Source of the DNA: Clostridioides difficile
GTDB taxonomy: Bacteria; Bacillota; Clostridia; Peptostreptococcales; Peptostreptococcaceae
DNA length: 64,000 nt
Direction: 5' to 3'
Assembly (NCBI GenBank): GCA_024919175.1
Contig: CP103804.1
Span: forward strand, 3,038,001-3,102,000
Shown: positions 51,644-62,073 of the stretch, piece by piece
Layout: the number at the start of each line of letters is the position of its first letter
Numbering within the stretch: the first letter of the stretch is position 1
The notes under the pieces: model-generated
Told to the model about the DNA's origin: nothing
Databases searched by the model: none
What the model saw: only the letters and a program-made list of their open reading frames with translations
Position numbers and translations under genes: made by a program

Positions 51644-52918
51644 TTATTTATCATTCATACTTAGTAATTTATCTAAGTATACTGACTTTAGCTGCTTGCT
51701 AGCTAAAGCTTTTTTAGCTGGTTCAAGTTTTAATATAGCTGATAGTATAGCTCCCATAGCTCTATGACTAACTAAGGCATTATTATCAAAAATTAGATTT
51801 TGCAACTGCCCTTTCTCAATTGCCATGAGAACTGCTCTATGTACTGAATTTGCAGGAGTTATTATCTTTTCATCTCTCTTCAATAACATAAGACTATTTT
51901 TGTGACAATTTCTAACACAAACTCCACAACCTAGACATCTATCCTCATCAATTTTTATATATTCTTTATCATTTTCTTTTACTTTACTTATTGCATCTAT
52001 TGGACATGCAGATATACATTTACCACACTTTACACAGCTTTCATGGTTTATATTTGGTATAAAACTAGTTGTTTGTACTGGGTGAAGATTTCCAAATCTT
52101 TTTGCTGCTACTAACGCCTCACAACAACAACCACAACAATTACATATAAATGTAACCCCTTTTCGAACATTTTCTCCACATTGAACTAAATTATGTTCAT
52201 ATGCTTGATGAAGTAATTCCTTACATTCTATTTTATCTACACGTCTTGCAAATTTATTGTTTATTAAAGAGTTAGCTACATTGTCAAATGTCATACATAT
52301 ATCCATAGGAGCATCACAGGCTTTTCCAACATGTTGCATTCTATGTCTACAATAACACATACTTATACCTATATGAGCTGATTCATCAATTATATGAGTA
52401 GCTCTTTCATAATCTAAAATACTTACTTCATTATCATTAGTCAATACTTCTTCTTGAACGTAAACTCTTCCAAGTTTTGTTTCTGTTGAATAAAATAAAT
52501 CTTTAATAAAGTCTTCTTCTACATTCATATACTGATAGTAAAGTTCTGATAAAAGTTTTTGGTCTATATCATGTCTTGTTCTCATCATGGCAAACTCAAA
52601 AAAACCAGCCATTGGAGGAGGCATTATATATTTTTTACCTTTTTTATCTTCTATATCTAGTATTAGTGCCCTACTAGCTAATTTGTCTAGCACCCTATAT
52701 GCTTCACTTTCACTTATACTCCAAATTTTAGCTGCTGTCTTTACTCTAAAAGGCTTTATAGGAAGTTGTGCTACTAATTTTGCCTCTTGTTCTGTAAAAA
52801 GTACATTTAATATTTTGTATAATGTATCAGATGGTGGAGCACCTTGTGGAAATTTATTTATTCTTTCCTCTAAGCTTTTATACATGTTTTTAGCAGTTAT
52901 ATGAGAAATAGTAATCAC
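51644..52918 (-). CDS. 4Fe-4S ferredoxin-domain protein, possible oxidoreductase/regulator
   Basis: 424 codons if the GTG at 52918 is used; the ribosome site overlaps it, and the ATG at 52885 is an alternative. Residues ~40-110 look like a winged helix (KTAAKIWSISESEAYRVLDKLASRALI). The middle has a Cys/His-rich block (CYCRHRMQHVGKACDAPMDIC and CNCCGCCC). Residues ~290-350 are a 2x[4Fe-4S] ferredoxin (CVKCGKCISACPID, CLGCGVCVRNCHKN). The same layout occurs in proteins annotated as 4Fe-4S binding or anaerobic reductase partners in clostridia; reaction unknown. Confidence 0.82.
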   Translation of the reverse strand: MITISHITAKNMYKSLEERINKFPQGAPPSDTLYKILNVLFTEQEAKLVAQLPIKPFRVKTAAKIWSISESEAYRVLDKLASRALILDIEDKKGKKYIMPPPMAGFFEFAMMRTRHDIDQKLLSELYYQYMNVEEDFIKDLFYSTETKLGRVYVQEEVLTNDNEVSILDYERATHIIDESAHIGISMCYCRHRMQHVGKACDAPMDICMTFDNVANSLINNKFARRVDKIECKELLHQAYEHNLVQCGENVRKGVTFICNCCGCCCEALVAAKRFGNLHPVQTTSFIPNINHESCVKCGKCISACPIDAISKVKENDKEYIKIDEDRCLGCGVCVRNCHKNSLMLLKRDEKIITPANSVHRAVLMAIEKGQLQNLIFDNNALVSHRAMGAILSAILKLEPAKKALASKQLKSVYLDKLLSMNDK

Positions 52919-53054
52919 CTTCTTTTTCTTTTGTTTTCCAATAGAATCAAATATCTTTCCTTATTATCTAAACTTCTACTTTATATAATACCAATTCTTT
53001 CTAAATAGTTAAATACCTCTAGCAATTTATTTATTAGATTTCTTATATAAATAA

Positions 53055-53103
53055 AAACCGTTTAATCAGCGTAGTTATAGTTTATACCAATTAAACGATT
53101 TTA
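53055..53103 (-). terminator. terminator of the FtsX permease operon
   Basis: AAACCGTTTAAT pairs with ATTAAACGATTT around a ~22-base loop; T-rich tail on the minus strand. Confidence 0.65.
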
Positions 53104-53137
53104 ATAATATTTTTATATTTAAATTATTTTTATAGTC

Positions 53138-55702
53138 TTATATACTTTCCTTTCTTATATTATCTATTATATTTTCCTTATTTAATTTATTCATAGGTAT
53201 ATATGCTGCTATAAAGGTTATTACAAAAACACTTACTATACATATGATAATTGCTATCCATGGTATAACTGTAGAAAACTCAATTACACCTGAAACGAAT
53301 TTATTCATAATAAGTATTAGCCCAATACCAATTGGTATACCAAACAATAAAGATAAAATACCATAGATAAAACTTTCTAAGTATATCATTTTTCTAAAAC
53401 CTCCAGGAGTAACTCCTATGGATTGTATTATTGCTAGTTCTCTTTTTCTTAGATTTATACTTGTACTTACTGTATTTAGTATATTTGTAACACTTACTAG
53501 AGATATCACTACTATAAACCCATATACAAAAACTTTAATAGCTTTTAAATTTTGCTTTGCACTTTTATCACTTGTATTTTCATCATAGAAATTGACATTA
53601 TTTTTCTTAGCCAAAGATTCTATACTCTTCCTAGTCTGAGCACTCCCCCCTGAATCAATAAAGACAATACCTTTCTCTAACTTTAAATTCATATTTTCTG
53701 CAACCTCATCATAAGTTATAAATTGTAATCCCATATTTTGATAACCCATTCCCAAACGTTTCTCATCAGTTATACCAAGAATTTTTATGTTTACTTTTTT
53801 CTTTGAACCATTTTCATCAGTATATTCACAAGTTACAGTATCTCCAACTTTGTAATTAGTTAGCTCTATTACTCCTTTCTTACCCTTTGATTCAAAGTAA
53901 CTTTTTCTAACAAATATCACTCCATTTTCTTTAATTGCTCTTTCTTTATCAAAAGAGCCTTTTATTAAGTTCTTTGTTTTATTTTGTATTGCAGTCTCTC
54001 CAGGAAAAATTAATTCATTATTGTTAAACTCATATTCATAACTATCTCCAACCTTACGTTGTTGATAATAATCCTTAATTAGATTTTCTTTAGATTTATT
54101 TATTTTATCCTTACCAACTCCTATAGAAACATACTCTCCTGTAGCTACTTCAAAGTTTTTTATTCCAGATATATTTTTTAGTTTATTTAGAGTATCATCC
54201 ATAGACTTGGATATTTGTCTTGAACTTAAATATAAATCGTAGTTTCTTTGAGAATTTCTGATTTCTTCACCTTTTAAGAAATTTGCCATAAATCCGCTAA
54301 AAGATATAAATATTACTATACTTACTATTAAAGAAAAAAGTGTCACAATAAATTTCTTTCTATTTCTTCTTACACTTTTATATGCAAGTACACCTTCTGT
54401 TCCAAAAACTAATTTAATAAGTTTCGAATTTTTAACCTTACCTACTTTGTAATCTCCACTGCTCCTTATTACACTAAGAGGAGAAATATTAGAAGCTGTT
54501 ATTGCAGGTAGGAGAATTGATATGAAAATTGTAAGCAAAACAATTATTATACTGATAATTATTATTAATGGATTATATACTATTTGTAAACCCATCTGTG
54601 ATACAACTGATTCTGTAAGGTATTTATTTATAGCTTTAAATACTAAATCTATAGCTACTGTTCCAGACAATAGCCCTATTGGTATACCAATAAAACTAAT
54701 TATAATGCCTTCAATAAAAACTAATCTTTTGATTTGACTAGTAGTAGCTCCTATAGAATTTAATATTCCAAACTGCTTTTTTCGCTCAGTTATAGAAATA
54801 CTAAAAGAATTATATACTGTAGCAATTGTACATATAATTACTAAAATAGTTACCATAGTAATTATAGCTTTTATAGAACTATTTATATTTACATACTTAC
54901 TAGCTCCTTGTAATCTCAATAAATGTTCATTGTATTCTATCATTTCAAGATTTGATGCTTTATCTTTATTTGTATATATATTATTACTTATTTTTCTTGT
55001 TATTTCATATATATCTTTAGGATTTTTTACTGTTATTGATATGTTCACAGTCTCTTTGTTATTATCTATAGGATTAAAGTAAGTTAACCCAGTAGCAATT
55101 TGGTCAGTGAGTTCAAATCCTGGTCTTTTGATTATACCTACAATTTTGAATGTCTTTTCTTTTTCATTTGCAATATAGTCTCCTTCATGAAATACACTCA
55201 TATCGTCAATTTTTTTGTTATTACTATCAAACATGTCTCCTACTTTTAAGCTTATCTTATCTCCTACTTTTAGCTTTTTCTCCATAAGATTAACTATGTT
55301 TTCACTTAAAATAATTTCTCCATCTTTAGCTGGGAATCGACCTTCCTTTATAGAAACGCTATATCCTTCCATAGCATTTTTATCATATTGTTTAATGCTT
55401 AATATACCATTTACAGTATCTTCTATTCTAGAGTATCCAAGTTGATTAGTAAGTGCATAACTTTTTATTTCAGCTGATTTTGTTACATAGTCTATATTTT
55501 TTGTGTTTACATTGTAGAATTTAGCATGATAGCTTCCATCATTTTTTATGGTCTCTCTTATTTGATAATCCATAAAACTTTCAAATATGTTACCTATACC
55601 ACAAATTAATGCTGTTGAAAGTATTATTCCAATTATAGTTACAATAGTTCGTCTTTTATTTTGTTTTAGATATCTAACAGTTAGAGATGTATATAGATTC
55701 AT
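53138..55702 (-). CDS. ABC transporter permease with two FtsX/MacB domains
   Basis: 854 codons; the ATG follows directly on the ATPase stop, with GAGGTG ahead. An N-terminal helix (KRRTIVTIIGIILSTALICG), a large extracytoplasmic region (~45-260), a three-helix FtsX core (~270-410), a second such set (~440-470 and 730-850) with another extracytoplasmic region between. This MacB/BceB-like layout is typical of permeases handling antimicrobial peptides or lipids. Operon: response regulator, kinase, ATPase, permease. Confidence 0.9.
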   Translation of the reverse strand: MNLYTSLTVRYLKQNKRRTIVTIIGIILSTALICGIGNIFESFMDYQIRETIKNDGSYHAKFYNVNTKNIDYVTKSAEIKSYALTNQLGYSRIEDTVNGILSIKQYDKNAMEGYSVSIKEGRFPAKDGEIILSENIVNLMEKKLKVGDKISLKVGDMFDSNNKKIDDMSVFHEGDYIANEKEKTFKIVGIIKRPGFELTDQIATGLTYFNPIDNNKETVNISITVKNPKDIYEITRKISNNIYTNKDKASNLEMIEYNEHLLRLQGASKYVNINSSIKAIITMVTILVIICTIATVYNSFSISITERKKQFGILNSIGATTSQIKRLVFIEGIIISFIGIPIGLLSGTVAIDLVFKAINKYLTESVVSQMGLQIVYNPLIIIISIIIVLLTIFISILLPAITASNISPLSVIRSSGDYKVGKVKNSKLIKLVFGTEGVLAYKSVRRNRKKFIVTLFSLIVSIVIFISFSGFMANFLKGEEIRNSQRNYDLYLSSRQISKSMDDTLNKLKNISGIKNFEVATGEYVSIGVGKDKINKSKENLIKDYYQQRKVGDSYEYEFNNNELIFPGETAIQNKTKNLIKGSFDKERAIKENGVIFVRKSYFESKGKKGVIELTNYKVGDTVTCEYTDENGSKKKVNIKILGITDEKRLGMGYQNMGLQFITYDEVAENMNLKLEKGIVFIDSGGSAQTRKSIESLAKKNNVNFYDENTSDKSAKQNLKAIKVFVYGFIVVISLVSVTNILNTVSTSINLRKRELAIIQSIGVTPGGFRKMIYLESFIYGILSLLFGIPIGIGLILIMNKFVSGVIEFSTVIPWIAIIICIVSVFVITFIAAYIPMNKLNKENIIDNIRKESI

Positions 55703-56380
55703 TTACATCACCTCGTCACTTTTTATAATTCCGTCTTCTATGCCTATAATCCTATCAGCCTGAAGTGCTATGTTTTTGTCATGAGTTATCATTATTAATG
55801 TCTGATTGTATTTTTTTACTGATACTTTTAATAGTTCTAGTATTTCTTTTGAGTTTTTGCTATCTAAATTACCTGTTGGTTCATCTGCTAATACTATAGA
55901 TGGTCTATTGATTAAGGCACGTCCTATAGATGTTCTTTGTTGTTGACCTCCTGATAATTGATTAGGAAGATGATTTTCTCTATCGCCTAGACCCAAGGTT
56001 TTCATTAAATCATTCAAGTATTCTTTATCAATCTTTCTATTATCAAGCTCTGCTGGAAGTAATATATTTTCTTTGACATTTAACACAGGAATTAAATTAT
56101 AGAATTGATATACAAGACCTATATTTCTTCTTCTAAAGATTGCTAAATCCTTAGTTTTTAGATTATATATATCCACATCATTTATATAAACATTACCACT
56201 AGTCGGTCTATCAACACCTCCCAATAAGTGTAATAATGTACTCTTTCCACTTCCACTTGGACCTGTTATTGCTATAAACTCACCTTTTTTGATAGACAAA
56301 CTTACATTTTTTATTGCATCTACTTTTGTTTCATTTTTACCATAACTTTTAGTTAGATTTTCCACTCTTAAAATTTCCAT
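55703..56380 (-). CDS. ABC transporter ATP-binding protein, MacB/LolD-like
   Basis: 225 codons from the ATG at 56380, after GGAGGTAGTT; the ATG at 56392 would precede that site. Walker A AITGPSGSGKSTLLHLLGG, the family loop QFYNLIPVLNVKENILLP, signature QLSGGQQQRTSIGRAL, Walker B IVLADEPTGNLD, H-loop THD. Partner of the FtsX permease. Confidence 0.95.
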   Translation of the reverse strand: MEILRVENLTKSYGKNETKVDAIKNVSLSIKKGEFIAITGPSGSGKSTLLHLLGGVDRPTSGNVYINDVDIYNLKTKDLAIFRRRNIGLVYQFYNLIPVLNVKENILLPAELDNRKIDKEYLNDLMKTLGLGDRENHLPNQLSGGQQQRTSIGRALINRPSIVLADEPTGNLDSKNSKEILELLKVSVKKYNQTLIMITHDKNIALQADRIIGIEDGIIKSDEVM

Positions 56381-56459
56381 AACTACCTCCAATATTTATA
56401 TTCTATACTTCATATATTAGACTCAAGCTATTACTATAAAGTGAATTAAATATTACAGA

Positions 56460-57710
56460 TTAGTCACTATTATCATCGTATATCTTATGAAATGCTATAT
56501 GAAATTCTGTTCCTTTACCTTTTTCACTATTTACATAAATATCCCCATTTTGGCTTTCTATTATGGATTTTGCCATTGCAAGTCCTATACCTACACTATC
56601 CTCTTTTGCACTACTTTTACCTCTATAGAAACGTTTAAAAATATGTGGTATATCTTTCTTATCTATTCCTTCGCCATCATCTTCTATTATTAGCTCTGAA
56701 AATAGTGGATTTTCTTTGTAAATTATACTTATATTTCCAAACTCCGGAGTATGTTCTATACAGTTTTTTATTATATTTACTAAAGCCTCCACTGACCAAT
56801 CAATATCACCAACATAAGATACATCACCATTTCCTTCTATGCTTAACTTTTGATTTTTAATCTCCATAGGTATTTTCATTGGTTGCATTGCTTTATGTAT
56901 AAGTTCACTAAACTTTATTTTTTCTCTCTTAAACTTTATAACTTTAGCTTCTACTTTTGATAATTTAAGCATACTTTTAATCAACCAGTCCATACGGTTT
57001 AGTTGATTTTTTATCTTGTCTAAAAAGTCTATTTTTACTTCATATGGTACATCATTATATAATAAATCACTTAGTATAATTAAGGAAGTCATAGGAGTTT
57101 TCAACTGATGTGATATATCTGAAATCGTATTATTTAAAAATATTTTTTCTGATTTTAAAAGTTCAACTTTTTCATTAAGAATTGTTGTCATCTTCAATAA
57201 CTCTGTTTTTAGAAGACCTATCTGCCCTTCTTGATTTCTATTTTTCATATCAAATTCTTTTCCCTCTGAACTATAGTAAACATACTTAGTCATATCTGAT
57301 AAATCATTATACATAGCTTTAAAATATTTAATCATCAACATAAATATCAACACAAAAATTATACAAACCAAGATTATATTTATTTTTATAGTATTTGAAA
57401 GTAATTTAGAAGTAAGAGGCTCAGAATTTATTTTAATAGTTTTATCATAGTTATACTTACTTAATATTTTCTCGCCAAATTCTACATTTTCCATAGACTT
57501 TCCTTGAGTTATTATATCTACTATATCACTTTCTAGTTTTGGATATTTGTTAACTAAAGTGCCTATTATAGCTTGATTATTTTTTACAATCATATTTTTA
57601 GCTGTATTTATATTGATTAAACTAAATCCAGTTGATAGAAAAATTACCATCAGCATCAAAATAATATATTTACTAAAAAAGTTCTTTACTTCAGGATTAT
57701 ATAGAAACAT
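56460..57710 (-). CDS. sensor histidine kinase
   Basis: 416 codons from the ATG at 57710, nine to ten bases after AGGAA (a GTG at 57719 is possible). Two membrane helices (~15-35 and ~110-130) flank an ~75-residue extracytoplasmic loop, larger than in BceS-type kinases. HisKA with His in NTISDISHQLKTPMTSL, HATPase with NIIKNCIEHTP, IIEDDGEGIDKKD and GIGLAMAKSIIES. It overlaps the response regulator gene by ~14 bases. It should sense a cell-envelope stimulus and control the downstream ABC genes. Confidence 0.93.
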   Translation of the reverse strand: MFLYNPEVKNFFSKYIILMLMVIFLSTGFSLININTAKNMIVKNNQAIIGTLVNKYPKLESDIVDIITQGKSMENVEFGEKILSKYNYDKTIKINSEPLTSKLLSNTIKINIILVCIIFVLIFMLMIKYFKAMYNDLSDMTKYVYYSSEGKEFDMKNRNQEGQIGLLKTELLKMTTILNEKVELLKSEKIFLNNTISDISHQLKTPMTSLIILSDLLYNDVPYEVKIDFLDKIKNQLNRMDWLIKSMLKLSKVEAKVIKFKREKIKFSELIHKAMQPMKIPMEIKNQKLSIEGNGDVSYVGDIDWSVEALVNIIKNCIEHTPEFGNISIIYKENPLFSELIIEDDGEGIDKKDIPHIFKRFYRGKSSAKEDSVGIGLAMAKSIIESQNGDIYVNSEKGKGTEFHIAFHKIYDDNSD

Positions 57711-58401
57711 TATTTTCACTTCCTATCCATTTATAACCTAGTCCTCTTACAGTTTCTATGTAAATTGGTTTACATAAATCATCTCCTATTTTTTCTCTAA
57801 GTCTTTTTATATAAACAGTTAAAGTATTATCACTAACAAAATCATAAGTTACATCCCAAAGCTTTTCTAATATTTGAGTTCTACTCAAAACTGTATTTTT
57901 ATTCTGTATAAGAATTAAAAGAAGCTTATATTCAACAGATGTCAGAAATATTTCTTTGTCATTTTTATATACTCTAGCTTCTAATGTATATATATTTAAA
58001 TCTCTAAATTTAAGTATCTTCTTATTTTCTTCTATAGCATCACCTTTTCTTCTTAAGACAGCATTTATCCTCGATATTAATTCTCTAATTCTAAAAGGCT
58101 TTGTTATATAATCATCCCCACCTATATCAAGACCCATTACAATGTTTACTTCTTCATCACAAGCAGTTAAAAATATTATAGGAATCTGAGAAAATTTTCT
58201 TATATACTCACAAAATTCATATCCTGTTCCATCTGGTAACATTACATCAAGAAGTACCATACTGTATTCATTAGAAGATATCATTTCTCTTCCACTCGAT
58301 AAATCCTTTGATATATCTACACTAAATCCCTCTTGTTCCAGTGCATACTTTATTCCAAAAGAGATAGTGCTGTCATCCTCAACTATCAACAACTTTAACA
58401 T
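57697..58401 (-). CDS. OmpR-family response regulator
   Basis: 234 codons, GGGAAGTAGTT before the ATG. Receiver domain with acidic pair EDD, phospho-acceptor Asp in YSMVLLDVMLPDGTG (~51) and switch Lys in DYITKPF; C-terminal winged helix (VEYKLLLILIQNKNTVLSRTQIL, SDNTLTVYIKRLREKIG, IETVRGLGYKW). First gene of the RR-HK-ABC operon. Confidence 0.95.
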   Translation of the reverse strand: MLKLLIVEDDSTISFGIKYALEQEGFSVDISKDLSSGREMISSNEYSMVLLDVMLPDGTGYEFCEYIRKFSQIPIIFLTACDEEVNIVMGLDIGGDDYITKPFRIRELISRINAVLRRKGDAIEENKKILKFRDLNIYTLEARVYKNDKEIFLTSVEYKLLLILIQNKNTVLSRTQILEKLWDVTYDFVSDNTLTVYIKRLREKIGDDLCKPIYIETVRGLGYKWIGSENNVSI

Positions 58402-58669
58402 AACTACTTCCCTTCTTCACATTTTAATTTTAAACTATTTACATATACAACTTTTATTATACACAATTGTTTTAGATACTAAAATATATTTAGAATTACA
58501 AAATAGTCACAAACAATTACTAAAAAACACAAAAATAAAAATGCAAGTTGACACTTAACTATTCTAGAAATAATATATATTTTTCTCAAGTTAAGCTACA
58601 ACTCACATTTTAAGTATTTAATTTTATATAAATTGACATTCTCATCTGTATCACTATTTAGAGCTTACT

Positions 58670-59125
58670 TTATTCGTCCTCATATTTTTTATATTCTTCT
58701 TCTTTATAAATATTATTTTTTTTGTCATCTTCATGTAAATCAATGTCTTTTTTATCATTTTTAACACTATTTACATAATGCATCATTTCTTCTTGAGAAA
58801 CATGTGGACAATTTTCACAGTTTATTCTTCTTGAATTAAATTCTCTTACTTTTTTTTTTAATTCTTCATATTCATAATCTTGTTTTTTATCACTACAATC
58901 ACATTCATAACCAAATTCATCATATTTATAGTCATTGTATTGATCATTTCCATAATACTCTGTATCAATCATTTGAGACATTTGAGATTTAGATTTAATG
59001 TTTTTTATCATCCTATAAGTTGCATATGCACCCACTCCTGTAATCATGGCTCCTGCAAACATCATTGGCTTACTCATTCCATCATCTTTTTTATTCATTT
59101 GTCTTTTAATTAAATATGTTAACAT
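58670..59125 (-). CDS. small membrane-anchored protein with Cys pairs and acidic tail, unknown
   Basis: 151 codons, AGGAGAAAAAATA before the ATG. A short basic start (MLTYLIKRQMNKKDDG), one membrane helix (~20-40, PMMFAGAMITGVGAYATYRM), a Tyr/Asp-rich stretch with CDC, a later NCENC motif, and an acidic Lys/Asp/Glu tail (KNDKKDIDLHEDDKKNN). The N-terminus resembles small clostridial proteins sometimes called DUF3918-like. No function assigned. The unit stands alone between the RR and GntR genes. Confidence 0.65.
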   Translation of the reverse strand: MLTYLIKRQMNKKDDGMSKPMMFAGAMITGVGAYATYRMIKNIKSKSQMSQMIDTEYYGNDQYNDYKYDEFGYECDCSDKKQDYEYEELKKKVREFNSRRINCENCPHVSQEEMMHYVNSVKNDKKDIDLHEDDKKNNIYKEEEYKKYEDE

Positions 59126-59331
59126 ATTTTTTCTCCTTTCTGATTTCTATTTATAGATAGTATCTGTATTATTTTGATAAAAATTATGTTATTTTTAAAT
59201 TACAATTTTTACAAGTAATATAAATCATCTTGTGTAATATAAATTTATATTTTGTACTTGATAACGCTTTTTATGTTATACTATATATATAACAAGTATT
59301 TTTACTTATAACGATATTATGGAGGTTTTTT

Positions 59332-59721
59332 ATGATTTTAAATTTAGATTTTAATAGCGATAAGTCTATTTATGTACAAATTAAAGAAGAGATAACTAAA
59401 GCTATAGCTTCAGGAGAATTGAAAATAAATGAATCACTTCCATCTGTAAGAAGTATGGCTGAAAATATTGGTGTAAATCTACATACGGTAAATAAATCTT
59501 ATAATGAATTAAAAGAAGAGGGATTCTTAAATATTGATAGAAGAAAAGGTGCAATTGTTGCTCAACTTCCAATGGAAACAGAAAACTCAACTCGCCAAAA
59601 AAATAGACTTGATTTAGAGCTTTTAGTGGCAAAATCTTATTTATCAGGTATCAATAAGGAAGAATTTCTGACATTAAGTAAAAATTTATTTGATAAGTAT
59701 GAGGTGAAATACTATGAATAA
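59332..59721 (+). CDS. GntR-family regulator, short YtrA-like
   Basis: 129 codons, ATGGAGGTTTTTT before the ATG. Winged helix over residues ~8-75 (IYVQIKEEITKAIASGELKI, LPSVRSMAENIGVNLHTVNK), short C-terminus. It overlaps the following DUF1648 gene by 8 bases, so both form one operon. AAGTA..TACTT half-sites near 59296-59312 in the promoter may be its operator. Confidence 0.92.
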   Translation: MILNLDFNSDKSIYVQIKEEITKAIASGELKINESLPSVRSMAENIGVNLHTVNKSYNELKEEGFLNIDRRKGAIVAQLPMETENSTRQKNRLDLELLVAKSYLSGINKEEFLTLSKNLFDKYEVKYYE

Positions 59722-60808
59722 GATTGAATGTTTTACAATATTTTCAACCTTAATTTTGATGTATGCTGCTTTTTATTTTATGCCATACCTTGTTGGCAAA
59801 AATCAGATTTATGGTGTTTCAATAAATCAAGAACATAGAAATTATCCCGAGTTTATAGTACTTGATAAAAAATTCAAAAAACTTTTATCTTTAGGATTTA
59901 TTTTAATTTTTATTTTGCTTTCAGCTCTAATTTTTATATTTGATAAAATAGAATTTTCTTATGCTATTAGTATTATAGGATTTTTACTATATGAAGGTAT
60001 ATTATATATTTATACTCATAAAAAAGTTAAAATGACTAAATCCAAAATTTGCTCTAACTCAAGTAATATAAATACAGATTCAAAATTGGTAATAGATATG
60101 GATTTTATAAATGAAAAAAATAAAATAGTAAAAAAATTTAAGATATTATATTTAATACCAATATTACTTACTTTTGGAATAAGTGTCTTTATACTGCTTA
60201 ACTATAATCAACTACCAGATTTAATTACTACTCATTCAACTATAACAGGACAACCTGACGGATTTATAGAAAAATCCTATCTTGGAGTGTTTAAATTAGT
60301 AGGCCTTGACTTTTGTATAATGATTTTATTATATATAACTTCTATTGGAGCTATAAAATCAAGAATTAAAATAGATACAAATAAAATTGAAGAGAGTAAA
60401 AATAAAAACATTAAATACCTAAATAAGATTGGTTATTTGTTTTTTATATTGATGACTATGATGATGGTACAATTTTTTATGATTTTTTCATCAGTAAAAA
60501 CAAATACAAATTTATTGACTATTACAAGTATAATGATGCTTTTAGTTATAATTTATTTAATAGTAACATATATTAAGTCTCCAAATTTAAAATCCAATTC
60601 TTCCTATACTCCAGATAATGATGAAAAGTACTGGATGGCAGGTATTATATATAATAATCCAAATGACCCATCACTTATGGTTGATAAAAGATTTGGTATA
60701 GGATGGACTATAAATTTTGGAAATCCTATTGGAAAGATATTATACATTCTTATAGCTGTTTTTTTAATTTTTTCACTTGTTAGTGTTATAAAATCTCTTT
60801 TACTTTAA
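59714..60808 (+). CDS. DUF1648/DUF5808 membrane protein
   Basis: 364 codons, GAGGTGAAATACT before the ATG. About eight membrane helices. The DUF1648 motif LPDLITTHSTITGQPDGFIEKS lies near residues 165-190; the C-terminal ~55 residues (DEKYWMAGIIYNNPNDPSLMV, GIGWTINFGNP) are DUF5808. Such GntR plus DUF1648 pairs resemble SdpI-type immunity or signal proteins in Firmicutes, though SdpI relationship here is only suggested by the shared domain. Confidence 0.88.
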   Translation: MNKIECFTIFSTLILMYAAFYFMPYLVGKNQIYGVSINQEHRNYPEFIVLDKKFKKLLSLGFILIFILLSALIFIFDKIEFSYAISIIGFLLYEGILYIYTHKKVKMTKSKICSNSSNINTDSKLVIDMDFINEKNKIVKKFKILYLIPILLTFGISVFILLNYNQLPDLITTHSTITGQPDGFIEKSYLGVFKLVGLDFCIMILLYITSIGAIKSRIKIDTNKIEESKNKNIKYLNKIGYLFFILMTMMMVQFFMIFSSVKTNTNLLTITSIMMLLVIIYLIVTYIKSPNLKSNSSYTPDNDEKYWMAGIIYNNPNDPSLMVDKRFGIGWTINFGNPIGKILYILIAVFLIFSLVSVIKSLLL

Positions 60809-60926
60809 ATACCATAAAAGGTATCTTACTTGTATTATTGGGTATTATATTTTGTAAGATAAGAAATATTTCATATTATCATTGAAATATAGTATTTATA
60901 TATTACTAGGAATGGAGATTTGCATA

Positions 60927-61403
60927 ATGTTGTCAAAAACTGAAATTAAATACTTTAATGATTGTGCTTCTGAGATACTTTCATCTGAAAAAGTACAACT
61001 TATGAGAACATTTCCTCATCATGGCAATGTTTCATGTCTTGAACATAGTTTATCAGTAGCATATTATAGTTATCTATTATGTAAAAAATTGCATTTAAAT
61101 GTTGAGATTCAAAGCGTTATTAGAGGGGCTTTACTGCATGATTTTTTCCTTTATGACTGGCATTATAAAGGTGATAGAAAAGGATTACATGGTTTTACTC
61201 ATCCTAAAGAAGCACTAAAAAACGCAAATTTATTCTTTCAAATAAATGAAAAAGAAACAGATATTATTTTAAAACATATGTGGCCACTTACTGTTAGACC
61301 TCCTAGATACAAGGAAGCCTTAATTGTTTGCTTATTAGATAAGTTTTGTTGTCTGGTTGAGACTCTAAAGATACACTCACTACTATCTCCTTACCACATA
61401 TAA
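60927..61403 (+). CDS. HD-domain phosphohydrolase
   Basis: 158 codons from the ATG at 60927, nine bases after GGAG; upstream in-frame ATGs at 60882 and 60912 have poorer sites. HD ligands visible: His in VSCLEHSLSVAYYSYLL, the HD pair in GALLHDFFLYDW, and later His in KHMWPLTVRPP. Single-domain HD proteins hydrolyse nucleotides or phosphoesters; the substrate cannot be told. Ends in a bidirectional terminator shared with trpP. Confidence 0.87.
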   Translation: MLSKTEIKYFNDCASEILSSEKVQLMRTFPHHGNVSCLEHSLSVAYYSYLLCKKLHLNVEIQSVIRGALLHDFFLYDWHYKGDRKGLHGFTHPKEALKNANLFFQINEKETDIILKHMWPLTVRPPRYKEALIVCLLDKFCCLVETLKIHSLLSPYHI

Positions 61404-61437
61404 AATAGGTCTTTGATATTGTTATAATTTAATTTAA

Positions 61438-61476
61438 AAAGAGGTATTAAGATTACATTTAACTTAATACCTCTTT
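61438..61476. terminator. bidirectional terminator between HD gene and trpP
   Basis: AAAGAGGTATTAAG pairs with CTTAATACCTCTTT. Confidence 0.85.
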
Positions 61477-61521
61477 ATTAATTTATTATTTATTTTTGTC
61501 ATATGCTTATAAAATATAACC

Positions 61522-62073
61522 TTATCCTTGATAACTTACTCTTCTTATAGATATACTTACAACTTTAAATAATAGCATACCAGCTATTAAGTTTATCAAT
61601 ATTGCTGGTGCCACTGCTACCATAAATAATGCTGTAAATGAACCTCCAGGGAGACCTACTATCGCTTGAGCAATTAGTAAAAATAAAGTTCCGCTTATAA
61701 CTGTTCCTACTGGGAATATTATTGTTGCTGCTATTAAATCCTGTTTTTTACTACTTAGTCTTTTCATAAATGGTAATTTATAAATTATATACATTATCAT
61801 GAACATTATATTTATTGTAATAGTTTTATCAAGTATATTGGGAATCTGACCACCAGGAAATTTAGTTGTTAATGCTGCGAATATCCCTGTTACAATTCCT
61901 GCTACCAAACAAATCTTATAATCATCCTTATTTAATATCATTATTATAAACATCATTGCTAGTGATATATCTGGTTGCATTGGAAGTCCTATAGCAGGTG
62001 TAAGTTGATGTATTAATAACCCCATAGCTAGAAGTATCGCATTTAAAGTTAATTTTTTTGTATTTGTTTTCAT
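61522..62073 (-). CDS. trpP: tryptophan transporter TrpP family
   Basis: 183 codons, GGGGGAAATATTACA before the ATG. Five or so membrane helices; KKLTLNAILLAMGLLIHQLTPAIGLPMQPDISLAMMFI is typical of TrpP, a small ECF-S-like permease for tryptophan. A Trp T-box leader precedes it, so import rises when tRNA-Trp is uncharged. Confidence 0.9.
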   Translation of the reverse strand: MKTNTKKLTLNAILLAMGLLIHQLTPAIGLPMQPDISLAMMFIIMILNKDDYKICLVAGIVTGIFAALTTKFPGGQIPNILDKTITINIMFMIMYIIYKLPFMKRLSSKKQDLIAATIIFPVGTVISGTLFLLIAQAIVGLPGGSFTALFMVAVAPAILINLIAGMLLFKVVSISIRRVSYQG

